DNA of 48,425 nt from a virus, in IMG/VR virus record IMGVR_UViG_3300024257_000016, positions 1-48,425 of that record. One strand, given 5' to 3'. Shown in pieces: positions 17,850 to 24,818 of this stretch; position 1 is the stretch's first letter; each line of letters begins with the position of its first letter. The notes beneath the pieces were generated by a model that saw only the letters and a list, made by a program, of their open reading frames with translations, had not been told where the DNA came from and made no database searches. The translations under genes were made by a program, and so were the position numbers.

Positions 17850-19318
17850 GATTGACCCTCATCCATATTGTCGTAATAATTTTTATCCCTGGACCTTTTG
17901 ATGGTTTCCGCAGAATCTGCCGCGTGGGATATGCTGTCCGCCATGTGCAGGGCATCGAGAATGTCATCGTGCGCTCCGTTTGGATACGAAAGAAGCTCTT
18001 GCTCTAAGTCTCTCATGCCCGGCCTGTGGTAAACTTTTCTCCTATAGTACATTGGCTGCATCGCCTTAATGCGAGCGTCCTTACTGGTCCTAGGCTTCGT
18101 CTCAACAATTCCTATATATCTACCCTTTGCGATCATCTCTTTTCTGAAATTATTCGCAATGACCTGCTGGAACTGCACTGTCTCAATATTGATTTGCGAA
18201 GCTCCGTAACGAAAACAAACATCGAACATCTTATCAATGATGTTCACTGTGTCTTGTTCTTTAAATCGTTCGTACCCAAGAATAAACTTTCTTCCATCTT
18301 CTGCCTGCCCAAGAGCAAGAATAACAGTGAAGTCGGCAATATGAGATGTGCTGATAGCGAGATCCGTTCCAACTGTAACATGTATAGGAATCTCTTCCTC
18401 GCCGTTAAACAGCGTTGGCTGTATCCCGTCAACAAGTCGAAACTCATAATCGAATTCCTGAAAATAGTCTTCCCTGAAACACTGCGTATCCATATCGATA
18501 GGAGTATTCATGTACTCCTGCCAGAACGAAGCGCCTTCACCTCTTGCCTCACACGAGGCTTTAATTTTATTCAATCTATCCATGGAGAAGCGCTCCGGCC
18601 AGAGAGGCCTTCCATTCATTATTGCCTGATAGAATCTAACGCTCCACGCTTCATCTTTGCGGATCGTTGAAAGATAAGCTCTTTCATTTATAATAGTTCC
18701 TATCGCTATAATGCGACCATCATCTGCAATGGATGGTTCTACTGCTCTTGTAATCCATCTCTTGTTTTTATCTATTGCTTCCGGAGTTAGTGAATTTGTT
18801 TCGCTCTCAAAATCATCAAGGATGATAATGTTCGGCCTCGTTATTGAATCCCTTCCAGAAATAGCGCCCCTTACTTTCTGTCCAGTTCCCTTAGCTATTA
18901 TCCTTACGCCGTTTGACGTAACCAACTCATCCTCCGACCACTTGCCGCCGGTCAAATTTCCAAAGTAATGTAACACCCGCGGGTTGCTGGCCAGGTTGTG
19001 TTTAATTATATTCAAGAAGCTAATGCTTTGACTTTGAGCCTCTGAAATAATAATAATAAGTAAATCCCTCCCAGCAGGATTAAACAATGTTTTCCATAGC
19101 GGAAATAACACAGAGGTCAATGTGCTCTTACTGTGGCCGCGCGGAGCGATAAACCCAACTCGCGCCAGATTCTCGTTTTCAAGATCACCGTAGATCTCTC
19201 TGTGAAAATCTGGCGTATTGGCAAAGAATATCTTTGGCATGAATAATTTACCGAAATACTCGACACTACTCGCCGCCATCGATAATACTTCTTGTTTATC
19301 CTGCGCGTCTAAATTCAC
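17834..19318 (-). CDS. terL: Terminase large subunit, 494 aa
   Basis: ATP-dependent DNA packaging motor with a nuclease domain. Walker A is APRGHSKST (residues 58-66), a variant of the usual GxGxxGKS/T. Walker B is NIIILDDFE (163-171). Nuclease acidic residues are D319 (in VGTDLAIS), E379 (in INIETVQ) and D451-D452 (in AHDDILDALHMAD). The length is normal for the family. It overlaps the following portal gene by 16 bases and the preceding small membrane gene by 4 bases. Confidence 0.93.
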   Translation of the reverse strand: MNLDAQDKQEVLSMAASSVEYFGKLFMPKIFFANTPDFHREIYGDLENENLARVGFIAPRGHSKSTLTSVLFPLWKTLFNPAGRDLLIIIISEAQSQSISFLNIIKHNLASNPRVLHYFGNLTGGKWSEDELVTSNGVRIIAKGTGQKVRGAISGRDSITRPNIIILDDFESETNSLTPEAIDKNKRWITRAVEPSIADDGRIIAIGTIINERAYLSTIRKDEAWSVRFYQAIMNGRPLWPERFSMDRLNKIKASCEARGEGASFWQEYMNTPIDMDTQCFREDYFQEFDYEFRLVDGIQPTLFNGEEEIPIHVTVGTDLAISTSHIADFTVILALGQAEDGRKFILGYERFKEQDTVNIIDKMFDVCFRYGASQINIETVQFQQVIANNFRKEMIAKGRYIGIVETKPRTSKDARIKAMQPMYYRRKVYHRPGMRDLEQELLSYPNGAHDDILDALHMADSISHAADSAETIKRSRDKNYYDNMDEGQSWLVL

Positions 19319-19530
19319 TGCGCTGCACCTGCCCCCTGTTCAAGTTTTGCAATTCTTACCATACACCCAGCCGGTCCCGCCGCAAGCTCAAAATGATGCT
19401 CGACCCTGGCAATCCTGGTATCCATGGCATCCTGTATGCCCGACAACTTCATCAGCGTCTTATCCATTTTATGGATGTACACCAATAGCGCTATCGTTAC
19501 TGGCATTAACATCGCTAGTACTTCCATCAT
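19315..19530 (-). CDS. Small membrane protein, possible holin, 71 aa
   Basis: MMEVLAMLMPVTIALLVYIH forms one N-terminal hydrophobic segment (about residues 3-19), followed by a charged helical stretch (IQDAMDTRIARVEHHFEL). An AAGGGG site lies 7-10 bases before two in-frame ATGs. Single-segment proteins like this in packaging/lysis clusters are often holins or spanin-type proteins, but nothing more specific is visible. It overlaps the upstream gene and the terminase gene by 4 bases. Confidence 0.55.
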   Translation of the reverse strand: MMEVLAMLMPVTIALLVYIHKMDKTLMKLSGIQDAMDTRIARVEHHFELAAGPAGCMVRIAKLEQGAGAAQ

Positions 19531-19957
19531 TCAATGCCCCTTTTGGTCTTAATTCTATTGGGGGCACAGGTACGTTCCAGTTTACTGAGTTCCAGTACCG
19601 CACGGCAATTTTGACAACCAGGTCAATTAGTGGCCCGTCAAATGGCTCTGCGTAAAATGGAAGACGAATTGCATCGTCCAGCGCCTGCACTACCGCTTTA
19701 TGTTTTTGCCTATTTGTTAATGATACTCCGCCAACAACAATCAACTCTACTGTTTTTGTGATCGCCAATGTGGCCGACCAAATCAGCTCAAAGTTGTGAC
19801 CCATTTCTTCCCATACACCATCATACTGGTCCCTGTCATCGTCAAAAGGATTCCAGTCAATACCCTTCAGGTCTTTGATTTCTTCCTTCAAAACTTCCAG
19901 CTCCAGGTACTTTACTAAAAAATCCTGGATTTCTTGTCCTTCAATGTTCACTTTCAT
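19469..19957 (-). CDS. Hypothetical protein, 162 aa
   Basis: Starts MKVNIEGQEIQDFLV after GAGGAAACGC, a good ribosome site; a longer frame to 20005 lacks one. It contains F-D-D-D-R-D-Q-Y-D-G-V-W and a hydrophobic segment around LAITKTVELIVVGGV (about residues 67-80). The C-terminus overlaps the small membrane gene in another frame by 62 bases. No family was recognised. The long overlap suggests one of the two starts is downstream, or that the genes are truly nested. Confidence 0.5.
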   Translation of the reverse strand: MKVNIEGQEIQDFLVKYLELEVLKEEIKDLKGIDWNPFDDDRDQYDGVWEEMGHNFELIWSATLAITKTVELIVVGGVSLTNRQKHKAVVQALDDAIRLPFYAEPFDGPLIDLVVKIAVRYWNSVNWNVPVPPIELRPKGALNDGSTSDVNASNDSAIGVHP

Positions 19958-20144
19958 TTTGCGTTTCCTCCATATGTAGGTAATCAAAAATGTCGTCAGT
20001 GGCATCGTGATACGCCATAACGTCTTCGGGCATTACCTGTACCCATTCTGGTCGATACACAATTGCCACAGGCGACTTCATGCCGTCCCTGCTCATTACC
20101 TGCTGCGTTATCGCGCAACAATTAGCTGCAGAAAAGCGAGACAT
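19941..20144 (-). CDS. Small hypothetical protein, 67 aa
   Basis: I choose the ATG at 20144 (MSRFSAANCC) rather than the much longer frame up to 20327, which is almost entirely buried inside the phosphoesterase gene. The chosen protein has a C-C pair and an acidic C-terminus (EETQNESEH). It overlaps the next gene by 17 bases and starts 19 bases after the phosphoesterase stop. The ribosome site (GGCGAGAG) is weak. It may be real because otherwise the gap would be empty. Confidence 0.4.
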   Translation of the reverse strand: MSRFSAANCCAITQQVMSRDGMKSPVAIVYRPEWVQVMPEDVMAYHDATDDIFDYLHMEETQNESEH

Positions 20145-20163
20145 TACTCTCGCCGCAGCCCAC

Positions 20164-21132
20164 CTATCCTGTCGGCCTTGGATATAGGTGCGGCCAGCCG
20201 CCACGCAACTCGACAAAGCCTGGAATCCAACGGCTATGGGTCGAGTCAACTTCCACCATATAGTCCGCGAGCTGTTCGTTTTGCATGTGTCCACCATCAA
20301 CACAGATATACTCCCCCGTTTTGTCATAGGTCATTCCCAGGTAATGTTGATGAGCTGTGAGCAAATTCATTTTGTACTTTGCTGCCAACGCCTGCGCAAG
20401 TGAAAGCGGGTTCGCTCTTCCTTGTGAGGGGTGAGTAATTCGCCAGTCTCCATGCGGGGATCCCTCCATTACCATCCACCTTCTCTCTGTAAACTGAATC
20501 CGCCGAGACTCAAGCACCTCCGGCCCAACCATTGCTCGCAACAACATCTCAAAACCCAGCGCCCCCTTTGACATGTTTTTAAACCTACCGCCATCGTGAT
20601 TTCCTGGAATGATATAAATTTTATTAACAATCCCCAGCAGCGTGTTTAGGATCTTGCGGGCTATTTCAAACTCTATTTTTGATTCTATTGGCCCCGCTTG
20701 CCCCCAACTCACAAACTTACTGGCCCATTCCATATTTAAAAAATCACCAGATATAATCGCTGTCTTGATTTCGCGATCCCTGACTATGCTAAACGCGTAA
20801 TTTATCATTTCATGATCATGTAATGGTATATGGAAATCGCCAAACACCATAACGTCTTCGTAGGGTACTATCAAAGCAGGAAGGTGATCCGTCCTGATTG
20901 GAGGAGGAACGCTAATAGCGCGGAGGCCATCAGGCAGTTCACCCGCCTGCAGCTTAAAGCTATCTGCTTTATACCATCGCATATACCGCAAGAAAGTCTC
21001 AATGCCCACTTCGATATTTCGATTGTTTCCAAGTATCCCCTCTGCTGCATCCTGGCTGCTCTCTCCGTCAATTCGGGCAACGACATATTCAGGATAAACT
21101 TCCTCAACCCACCTTGGAAGTTTTTTACTCAT
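20164..21132 (-). CDS. Calcineurin-like metallophosphoesterase, 322 aa
   Basis: Five metal-binding blocks are present in order: D99/H101 (VFGDFHIPLHDH), D130 (ISGDFLN), N178-H179 (PGNHDGG), H234 (RITHPS) and H261/H263 (TAHQHYLG, a variant of the usual GHxH). This is the dinuclear phosphoesterase fold that cleaves phosphodiesters of nucleic acids, nucleotides or phosphoproteins; the substrate cannot be read from sequence. It lies between small and large terminase genes and shares an 8-base overlap with the small terminase gene. It could process DNA at packaging, or degrade a host signal. Confidence 0.85.
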   Translation of the reverse strand: MSKKLPRWVEEVYPEYVVARIDGESSQDAAEGILGNNRNIEVGIETFLRYMRWYKADSFKLQAGELPDGLRAISVPPPIRTDHLPALIVPYEDVMVFGDFHIPLHDHEMINYAFSIVRDREIKTAIISGDFLNMEWASKFVSWGQAGPIESKIEFEIARKILNTLLGIVNKIYIIPGNHDGGRFKNMSKGALGFEMLLRAMVGPEVLESRRIQFTERRWMVMEGSPHGDWRITHPSQGRANPLSLAQALAAKYKMNLLTAHQHYLGMTYDKTGEYICVDGGHMQNEQLADYMVEVDSTHSRWIPGFVELRGGWPHLYPRPTG

Positions 21133-21904
21133 TAAAGTCTCCCTCCATATCCTCCGGTTCGATCTCCTCTGGAATTTCTACTGACGACACGGGCTTTATC
21201 TCCGTACTGCTCCCCGCGCGCAGATTTTGCAACTCTACTGGATCTATTCCCAAAAATACTTGTGATGTACTGGACTCTTTCTTTTGGTCCATCATCCCGG
21301 CGATTTTCGCCAAACTATTCAACGCAGATAGTTTTGAAGTATCTATTGCTGTTGTATCATCGGCGATACCCTTAAATCCTTTAAGAATATACTCATCCGA
21401 AATACCCAGCTTCTCTAATGCTCCTTTTAGTTCTTTACGCACCAGGGCCTGCACTTCCTTCTTTTTCAAAAGAACATTCACGTTTTGCTTCGCCCATCTC
21501 GGATTTACTGTTGGGAATGCCTGCGTATAGGCCTTTATTGGATTCATCCCCATTGCATACAAGCGTGCAAATTCCTTGGTCCTTACGGTTATGGTCTGAT
21601 GTACCGAGGGCTTCTTCCCGTTGAGGGTATATCGGTTCTCTCTTTCCGCAGTATCGCATGTCTGACTGTCCTTTATTTGAAAACATCCCGTGCATGTCCT
21701 TAACCACCTTTGTTTGGTTTTAAACTCCCCCTGCGCTAACACTTGCACTATAAAGCCATCATCAGTTAAAATCCAGCACCCTTTCCCAGAACTGTCCCTC
21801 CAGTTGGGGAAAAAGGTTATTTTTAGATCCGCGGCCTCTTTTTGAGTGTAGATACTATGCTGTACCGGATTGCCGTTACGGTCAAGCCAGGAAGCTACTC
21901 TCAT
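21125..21904 (-). CDS. terS: Terminase small subunit-like protein, 259 aa
   Basis: The central section has E-F-A-R-L-Y-A-M-G-M-N-P-I-K-A-Y-T-Q-A-F-P, the familiar 'xxFxxxYxxxxNxxxAYxxAxP' helix-turn-helix of phage terminase small subunits, followed by N-V-L-L-K-K-K-E-V and a coiled-coil region. The C-terminus is acidic. The first 105 residues, with several cysteines (CTGCFQIKDSQTC), are an extra domain, perhaps zinc-binding. It probably recognises the packaging site for TerL. It overlaps genes on both sides by a few bases. Confidence 0.75.
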   Translation of the reverse strand: MRVASWLDRNGNPVQHSIYTQKEAADLKITFFPNWRDSSGKGCWILTDDGFIVQVLAQGEFKTKQRWLRTCTGCFQIKDSQTCDTAERENRYTLNGKKPSVHQTITVRTKEFARLYAMGMNPIKAYTQAFPTVNPRWAKQNVNVLLKKKEVQALVRKELKGALEKLGISDEYILKGFKGIADDTTAIDTSKLSALNSLAKIAGMMDQKKESSTSQVFLGIDPVELQNLRAGSSTEIKPVSSVEIPEEIEPEDMEGDFNE

Positions 21905-22782
21905 TGCGGCCCCTTGCTCCAGGGTACTCCATCCTGCTCTACTGGCACCGCGGACTTCAGAAACTGCACGTTCCTGTACATCTCGCGCCTGATGTCAAGA
22001 TTTTCCATCTGCAATAGAGTGTACAGGTCCTTCAGGTATCTATTCTCAAATCCGTGATCGCCGTGCTCGCTGGCTTTATCCAAGTGCCTTCCATACTCTG
22101 CCTGTCTGCCGCGATAAAGCTCAAATATCTCCAGCTGCTCCTTTTTACTCCTATTAGAAAGACTGAGGGCCGCCTTCGGCCCAATCGATCCCACTGGAAA
22201 GTCTCTTCCGAGAGACTCGTTCAATTCTTTATCACTCATATATGGAAAGTTTTTTTGTTTTTTTACAACATGGTCGTAGTCATGCATAGTCTTCAGAAGC
22301 AGTCCGTCCCCGCGAGCGCCTCTAAAATACCGCATATCGGCAAGGGCGAGAATAATTTGGGGGATTATGCCGCCGTCATCATCCATCTGTTTAAGCGAAA
22401 GCCTGTCATCGCTCCCGCCATCCCAATACTTGCCGTAAATTAAATTCTCTGCAGACGAAAACGGCACCAGGGAGTCTTTGTCAGATGGGTTTATTCCGAG
22501 ATTTTCGTAGAAACTTCGATTTATTTTTGGATCGATGCCAACAACCTCTTGCCCGTTTATGCCGTTCTGGGTCACCAGGTAGTCAGTTGCCACAGTGCCC
22601 GGCCTTACATCACCGCTGCGCAACAGCTTATGCCCCTCGTTACTAAATACATTAGACGCAAAAATTTTATACAGAGGACTTCGCGTAATTCCATGCTCTG
22701 CCTCCATCTCGTCAAAGAGATATTCAGTATCACCTATCGGCGTACCAGCAGCAGCTTCTTCTATAGTTGTTTCGCTAGCCAT
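21901..22782 (-). CDS. Hypothetical protein, 293 aa
   Basis: Starts MASETTIEEAAAGTPIGD. The chain is soluble and mostly helical, with D-D-D-G-G, M-H-D-Y-D-H and G-D-H-G-F-E-N-R-Y-L-K-D segments but no recognised catalytic pattern. It lies at the head of the packaging operon, before the small terminase gene, and shares 4 bases with it. It shares AAAGTPI with the small gene just upstream because of a 20-bp DNA repeat (22736-22755 and 22837-22856). Function unknown. Confidence 0.55.
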   Translation of the reverse strand: MASETTIEEAAAGTPIGDTEYLFDEMEAEHGITRSPLYKIFASNVFSNEGHKLLRSGDVRPGTVATDYLVTQNGINGQEVVGIDPKINRSFYENLGINPSDKDSLVPFSSAENLIYGKYWDGGSDDRLSLKQMDDDGGIIPQIILALADMRYFRGARGDGLLLKTMHDYDHVVKKQKNFPYMSDKELNESLGRDFPVGSIGPKAALSLSNRSKKEQLEIFELYRGRQAEYGRHLDKASEHGDHGFENRYLKDLYTLLQMENLDIRREMYRNVQFLKSAVPVEQDGVPWSKGPQ

Positions 22783-22784
22783 GG

Positions 22785-22967
22785 CTACTTACCAGGTTTT
22801 GGCTGTTTCTCTTTCCACTTGCCGCCGCCAGGCTTAATCGGCGTACCAGCAGCAGCAACCCGGCCCTTCCTGGCCACCCTTGAATGCTTTTTCTTCCGAG
22901 ACTTCGAATCGCTGAGCTTGTACTCCGCCAACCCCGTCCTAATGATCCTATCTAAAACATCACTCAC
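22785..22967 (-). CDS. Small basic protein, first gene of leftward operon, 60 aa
   Basis: GTG start at 22967 (MSDVLDRIIRTGLAEYK), chosen because AGAGG lies 6 bases upstream. The C-terminal half is very basic (KSRKKKHSRVARKGR) and glycine-rich, suggesting nucleic-acid binding. Its start overlaps the stop of a possible 12-codon leader (GTGA). No family was recognised. As first gene of the leftward arm it could be a regulator. Confidence 0.5.
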   Translation of the reverse strand: MSDVLDRIIRTGLAEYKLSDSKSRKKKHSRVARKGRVAAAGTPIKPGGGKWKEKQPKPGK

Positions 22968-23002
22968 AGCTTACCTCTTTCAATGAATACAATAATTACC
23001 AT
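22964..23002 (-). CDS. Possible 12-aa leader peptide
   Basis: ATG at 23002 (MVIIVFIERGKL) has an excellent AGGAGA site 8 bases upstream, and its TGA overlaps the GTG of the 60-aa gene by 4 bases. This is the layout of a translationally coupled leader. It may instead be chance in AT-rich DNA. Confidence 0.35.
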   Translation of the reverse strand: MVIIVFIERGKL

Positions 23003-23030
23003 AAAGGCTTCTCCTGAATAGTATAACTAC

Positions 23031-23109
23031 TATACTATATAAACTATACTATATACTATATAAGCTATACTCTATACTATATAAGCTATACTCTATAAAC
23101 TATATACTC
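23031..23109. repeat. 21-bp tandem repeats (iteron-like)
   Basis: Units at 23052-23072 and 23073-23093 are identical over 21 bases. The unit at 23031-23051 differs at two positions, and 23094-23109 is a partial fourth copy. Each begins TATACTATATAA. The 21-bp period equals two helical turns, so repeated sites face the same side of DNA, as in initiator or regulator binding arrays. Confidence 0.75.
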
Positions 23110-23113
23110 TACT

Positions 23114-23129
23114 TGCTCGCAGACTCGCA
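23114..23129 (-). promoter_or_regulatory. Left arm of inverted 16-mer (possible operator)
   Basis: Read on the minus strand this is TGCGAGTCTGCGAGCA, two TGCGAG elements 8 bases apart. It matches 23293-23308 (plus strand) at 15 of 16 bases in inverted orientation. Both copies are much more GC-rich than their surroundings. Confidence 0.55.
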
Positions 23130-23174
23130 AGGTATTACTTATTATGTACCAACTAAAAATAATAACTCCAAGTA

Positions 23175-23191
23175 TTTTTTTTAAAAAAAAA
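23175..23191. other. T8A9 tract, easily melted or curved DNA
   Basis: An uninterrupted run of eight T then nine A, with AT-rich flanks, lies between the two inverted 16-mers. Such tracts curve DNA and melt easily, as at origins. It could also act as a two-way pause site. Confidence 0.45.
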
Positions 23192-23239
23192 TATCAATAA
23201 CTCGTAACTACTTACGACATACAACTATACACAATACCA

Positions 23240-23250
23240 AAATTATACCC
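23240..23250 (-). promoter_or_regulatory. Leftward -10 box candidate (copy 1)
   Basis: On the minus strand it reads GGGTATAATTT, containing a perfect sigma-70 TATAAT. The same 11 bases occur at 23281-23291, 41 bases away. No good -35 element is seen at 16-18 bases, so another recognition factor may be needed. Confidence 0.35.
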
Positions 23251-23280
23251 GATATACACACTTTACCCTCCAGGAAAGCT

Positions 23281-23291
23281 AAATTATACCC
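23281..23291 (-). promoter_or_regulatory. Leftward -10 box candidate (copy 2), next to the operator-like 16-mer
   Basis: Second copy of GGGTATAATTT. The 16-mer at 23293-23308 lies immediately upstream, in the usual -35 to -10 spacer. A protein bound there would block this promoter. A weak TTGCCT is 19 bases upstream. Confidence 0.35.
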
Positions 23292-23292
23292 C

Positions 23293-23308
23293 TGCGAGCC
23301 TGCGAGCA
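23293..23308 (+). promoter_or_regulatory. Right arm of inverted 16-mer (possible operator)
   Basis: TGCGAGCCTGCGAGCA, inverted partner of 23114-23129 with one mismatch, 163 bases apart. The direct TGCGAG pair within each arm suggests a protein binding two adjacent half-sites, and the inverted pair suggests looping. Confidence 0.55.
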
Positions 23309-23537
23309 GGCAAAACACCAATTAAAATATCCCACAACATGTCGATTCAAAGTGAAATTATCGACACATTACCTCAATATGTACATCCTGTTAATTTTAT
23401 GGTGACTGTAAAAAAATAGTAGCAGTTGGTGTATAAGTCTTTCATTATCTTAGACTAATCTATTAGTCGTTATCAGTAGTGATATGGTTGTATTGTTTTG
23501 TGATATTTAATTTTTATTTTCAACTTGGAGGGTTATG

Positions 23538-23789
23538 ATGGAACGTAATGAAGTTATCAAATTGGTTGCTGATGGCGTAGCTGCTGCTACTCCTGCAGTA
23601 GAACAGAGAAAAAGAATCTCTGCTAGTAGGCTAGTACTCAAGGCTAGACTAGGTTCACTTATGAAACAGTCTAAGCACTATGACAGGGACTGGAAGACCT
23701 GTCAGAAGGCTGCAGTCTATGTAGACCAAGCTGATGGTGAGATCACTAGTGAGCAAGCTACTGAACTTGTAGCTAACTTGGAGTCATAA
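23538..23789 (+). CDS. Small protein, first gene of rightward arm, 83 aa
   Basis: I start at the second of two ATGs (23538) because GGAGGG (23527-23532) is 5 bases away from it but only 2 from the first. The protein (MERNEVIKLVADGV) is helical, with alanine-rich and basic stretches and an acidic end. No family was recognised. It is followed by a hairpin terminator and is therefore probably a single-gene transcript, expressed early from the divergent region. Codon use differs from the more AT-rich genes after 25159. Confidence 0.6.
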   Translation: MERNEVIKLVADGVAAATPAVEQRKRISASRLVLKARLGSLMKQSKHYDRDWKTCQKAAVYVDQADGEITSEQATELVANLES

Positions 23790-23793
23790 TATT

Positions 23794-23819
23794 GAAGGGG
23801 AGAGTAATATCTCCTCTTC
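23794..23819 (+). terminator. Rho-independent-like terminator
   Basis: GAAGGGGAGA pairs with TCTCCTCTTC around a 6-base loop (10 bp, one G-U). It starts 4 bases after the first gene's stop and is followed by a pyrimidine-rich stretch (TCTCTCTATTT). Confidence 0.6.
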
Positions 23820-23967
23820 TCTCTATTTAGTATTTATTTTGTAATAACATACTAAAAACACACTATCCACGTAAAGGGGTCATATTTACATTCTAAGCGA
23901 TGTTATATTAACTAGGGTAATTACATTCATTTGGCTATAAAAGCCTATAACAAGGAAGGTAAGAGTC

Positions 23968-24357
23968 ATGGACAGTAGTACAACGATGGTTGTGATGAAA
24001 TTGGCCTGGATTGTATTGTCGGTGGCGCTGATAGCGTTATTGGTAATTATATCCTTCTTAAAGATTAATATTCTTAAACATAAGATATTAAAGTTGGAAG
24101 CTTGTGTTGCTCAAAATTATAGTAATACATCTCATGTAGTGGTTGATCTACAGGATAAACTAATTGATATTGAAAACATTCTTGCATTTAACACTGGAGT
24201 TTTGAATACTGCCGGTGTAACTTGCATTGAAGATTTGACAAGTCATATGGCTGCAGTTGGTCGCGGTAATTCACGATATTTGTTTATTGTGCGACAGACG
24301 CGCGCTGGTTCTGTGGAAGAAGAATTTGATATTGATCCCGATGGAGGGGTTATATAA
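23968..24357 (+). CDS. Membrane-anchored protein, 129 aa
   Basis: A strong hydrophobic segment at about 12-31 (LAWIVLSVALIALLVIISFL) follows a short N-terminus and is followed by a basic patch (KINILKHKILK). This suggests a single membrane anchor with the bulk of the protein on one side. Residues 45-80 look like coiled coil. A good AAGGAAGG site lies upstream. It could belong to a lysis or superinfection-exclusion system; there is no specific match. Confidence 0.6.
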   Translation: MDSSTTMVVMKLAWIVLSVALIALLVIISFLKINILKHKILKLEACVAQNYSNTSHVVVDLQDKLIDIENILAFNTGVLNTAGVTCIEDLTSHMAAVGRGNSRYLFIVRQTRAGSVEEEFDIDPDGGVI

Positions 24358-24359
24358 TT

Positions 24360-24408
24360 TATCAGGCTAACATTTTCCTTGTGTTGTAAGTCCTGATATA
24401 TATTTTTT
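24360..24408 (+). terminator. Hairpin terminator after the membrane-protein gene
   Basis: TATCAGG (24360-24366) pairs with CCTGATA (24392-24398), with inner AACA/TGTT pairing. A six-T run follows at 24403-24408. The stem starts 3 bases after the stop codon. Confidence 0.55.
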
Positions 24409-24422
24409 AGAAAGGTTTGATG

Positions 24423-24818
24423 ATGAAACGGATAACTCTTATTTTTGTATATTTGACTGTTTTTACAGTTGCATTCTTAATTAGTTCTTCGAGTTGTAGT
24501 AATGCTGCAAATGAGAAACCTATTGAGATTATTTACAAAGCAGTAGAAGATAATCAAACACGGTCGGTTTCTAATGCCGGCCAGGTTAAACACCTTGCTT
24601 CTCGCATTGAGACTATGGCTAAACAATTAAGCATTCAACAACATCGCATTGAGGAGCTTTTGGCCGAATATGAGCTTTGTCACGAAGCTATGCTTGCCAA
24701 TCAGGGTAGTATGGTGCGACTTTTGAATAAATATGATAATACTAGATCTGTTTTAATGGATCTATTGAGTCAATTATATACCGACTATGAACTTGAGGTG
24801 ATGACCAAGCTTGAATAA
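24423..24818 (+). CDS. Putative lipoprotein with coiled coil, 131 aa
   Basis: I start at the ATG at 24423, seven bases after AAAGG; two more possible starts (24417 TTG, 24420 ATG) are in frame. The N-terminus is a signal peptide (MKRITLIFVYLTVFTVAFLI) ending in SSSSC, a fair lipobox, so the mature protein may be lipid-anchored at a cysteine around residue 25. The rest is a long helix with many Q, E and L and heptad-like spacing. Lipoprotein plus coiled coil next to a membrane-anchored gene recalls spanin pairs, but the order and size are not decisive. Confidence 0.5.
   Translation: MKRITLIFVYLTVFTVAFLISSSSCSNAANEKPIEIIYKAVEDNQTRSVSNAGQVKHLASRIETMAKQLSIQQHRIEELLAEYELCHEAMLANQGSMVRLLNKYDNTRSVLMDLLSQLYTDYELEVMTKLE

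Larger units (their letters stand above)
22968..23537. promoter_or_regulatory. Divergent control region between the two arms; possible replication origin
   Basis: About 570 bases separate the outermost leftward gene (22967) and the first rightward gene (23538). Apart from the possible leader it has no convincing gene. It is very AT-rich and holds a 21-bp tandem repeat (23031-23109), an 8T/9A tract (23175-23191), an inverted pair of GC-rich 16-mers (23114-23129 and 23293-23308), two leftward TATAAT boxes (23240-23250, 23281-23291), a 7-bp hairpin (23340-23366) and a 6-bp hairpin around 23451-23466. All transcription in the genome must start here or inside the arms. An origin is possible. Confidence 0.65.

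Noticed and set aside
18026-18670. Plus-strand 214-codon open frame opposite the large terminase
   Set aside because: The terminase frame has all expected motifs on the other strand, so this is a shadow.
19941-20327. Full 128-codon frame upstream of the small hypothetical gene
   Set aside because: Most of it overlaps the phosphoesterase gene, which has clear motifs; I kept only the part beyond its stop.
22968-23537. Insertion sequence bounded by the inverted 16-mers
   Set aside because: No transposase and only 163 bases between the arms; operator or origin use fits better.
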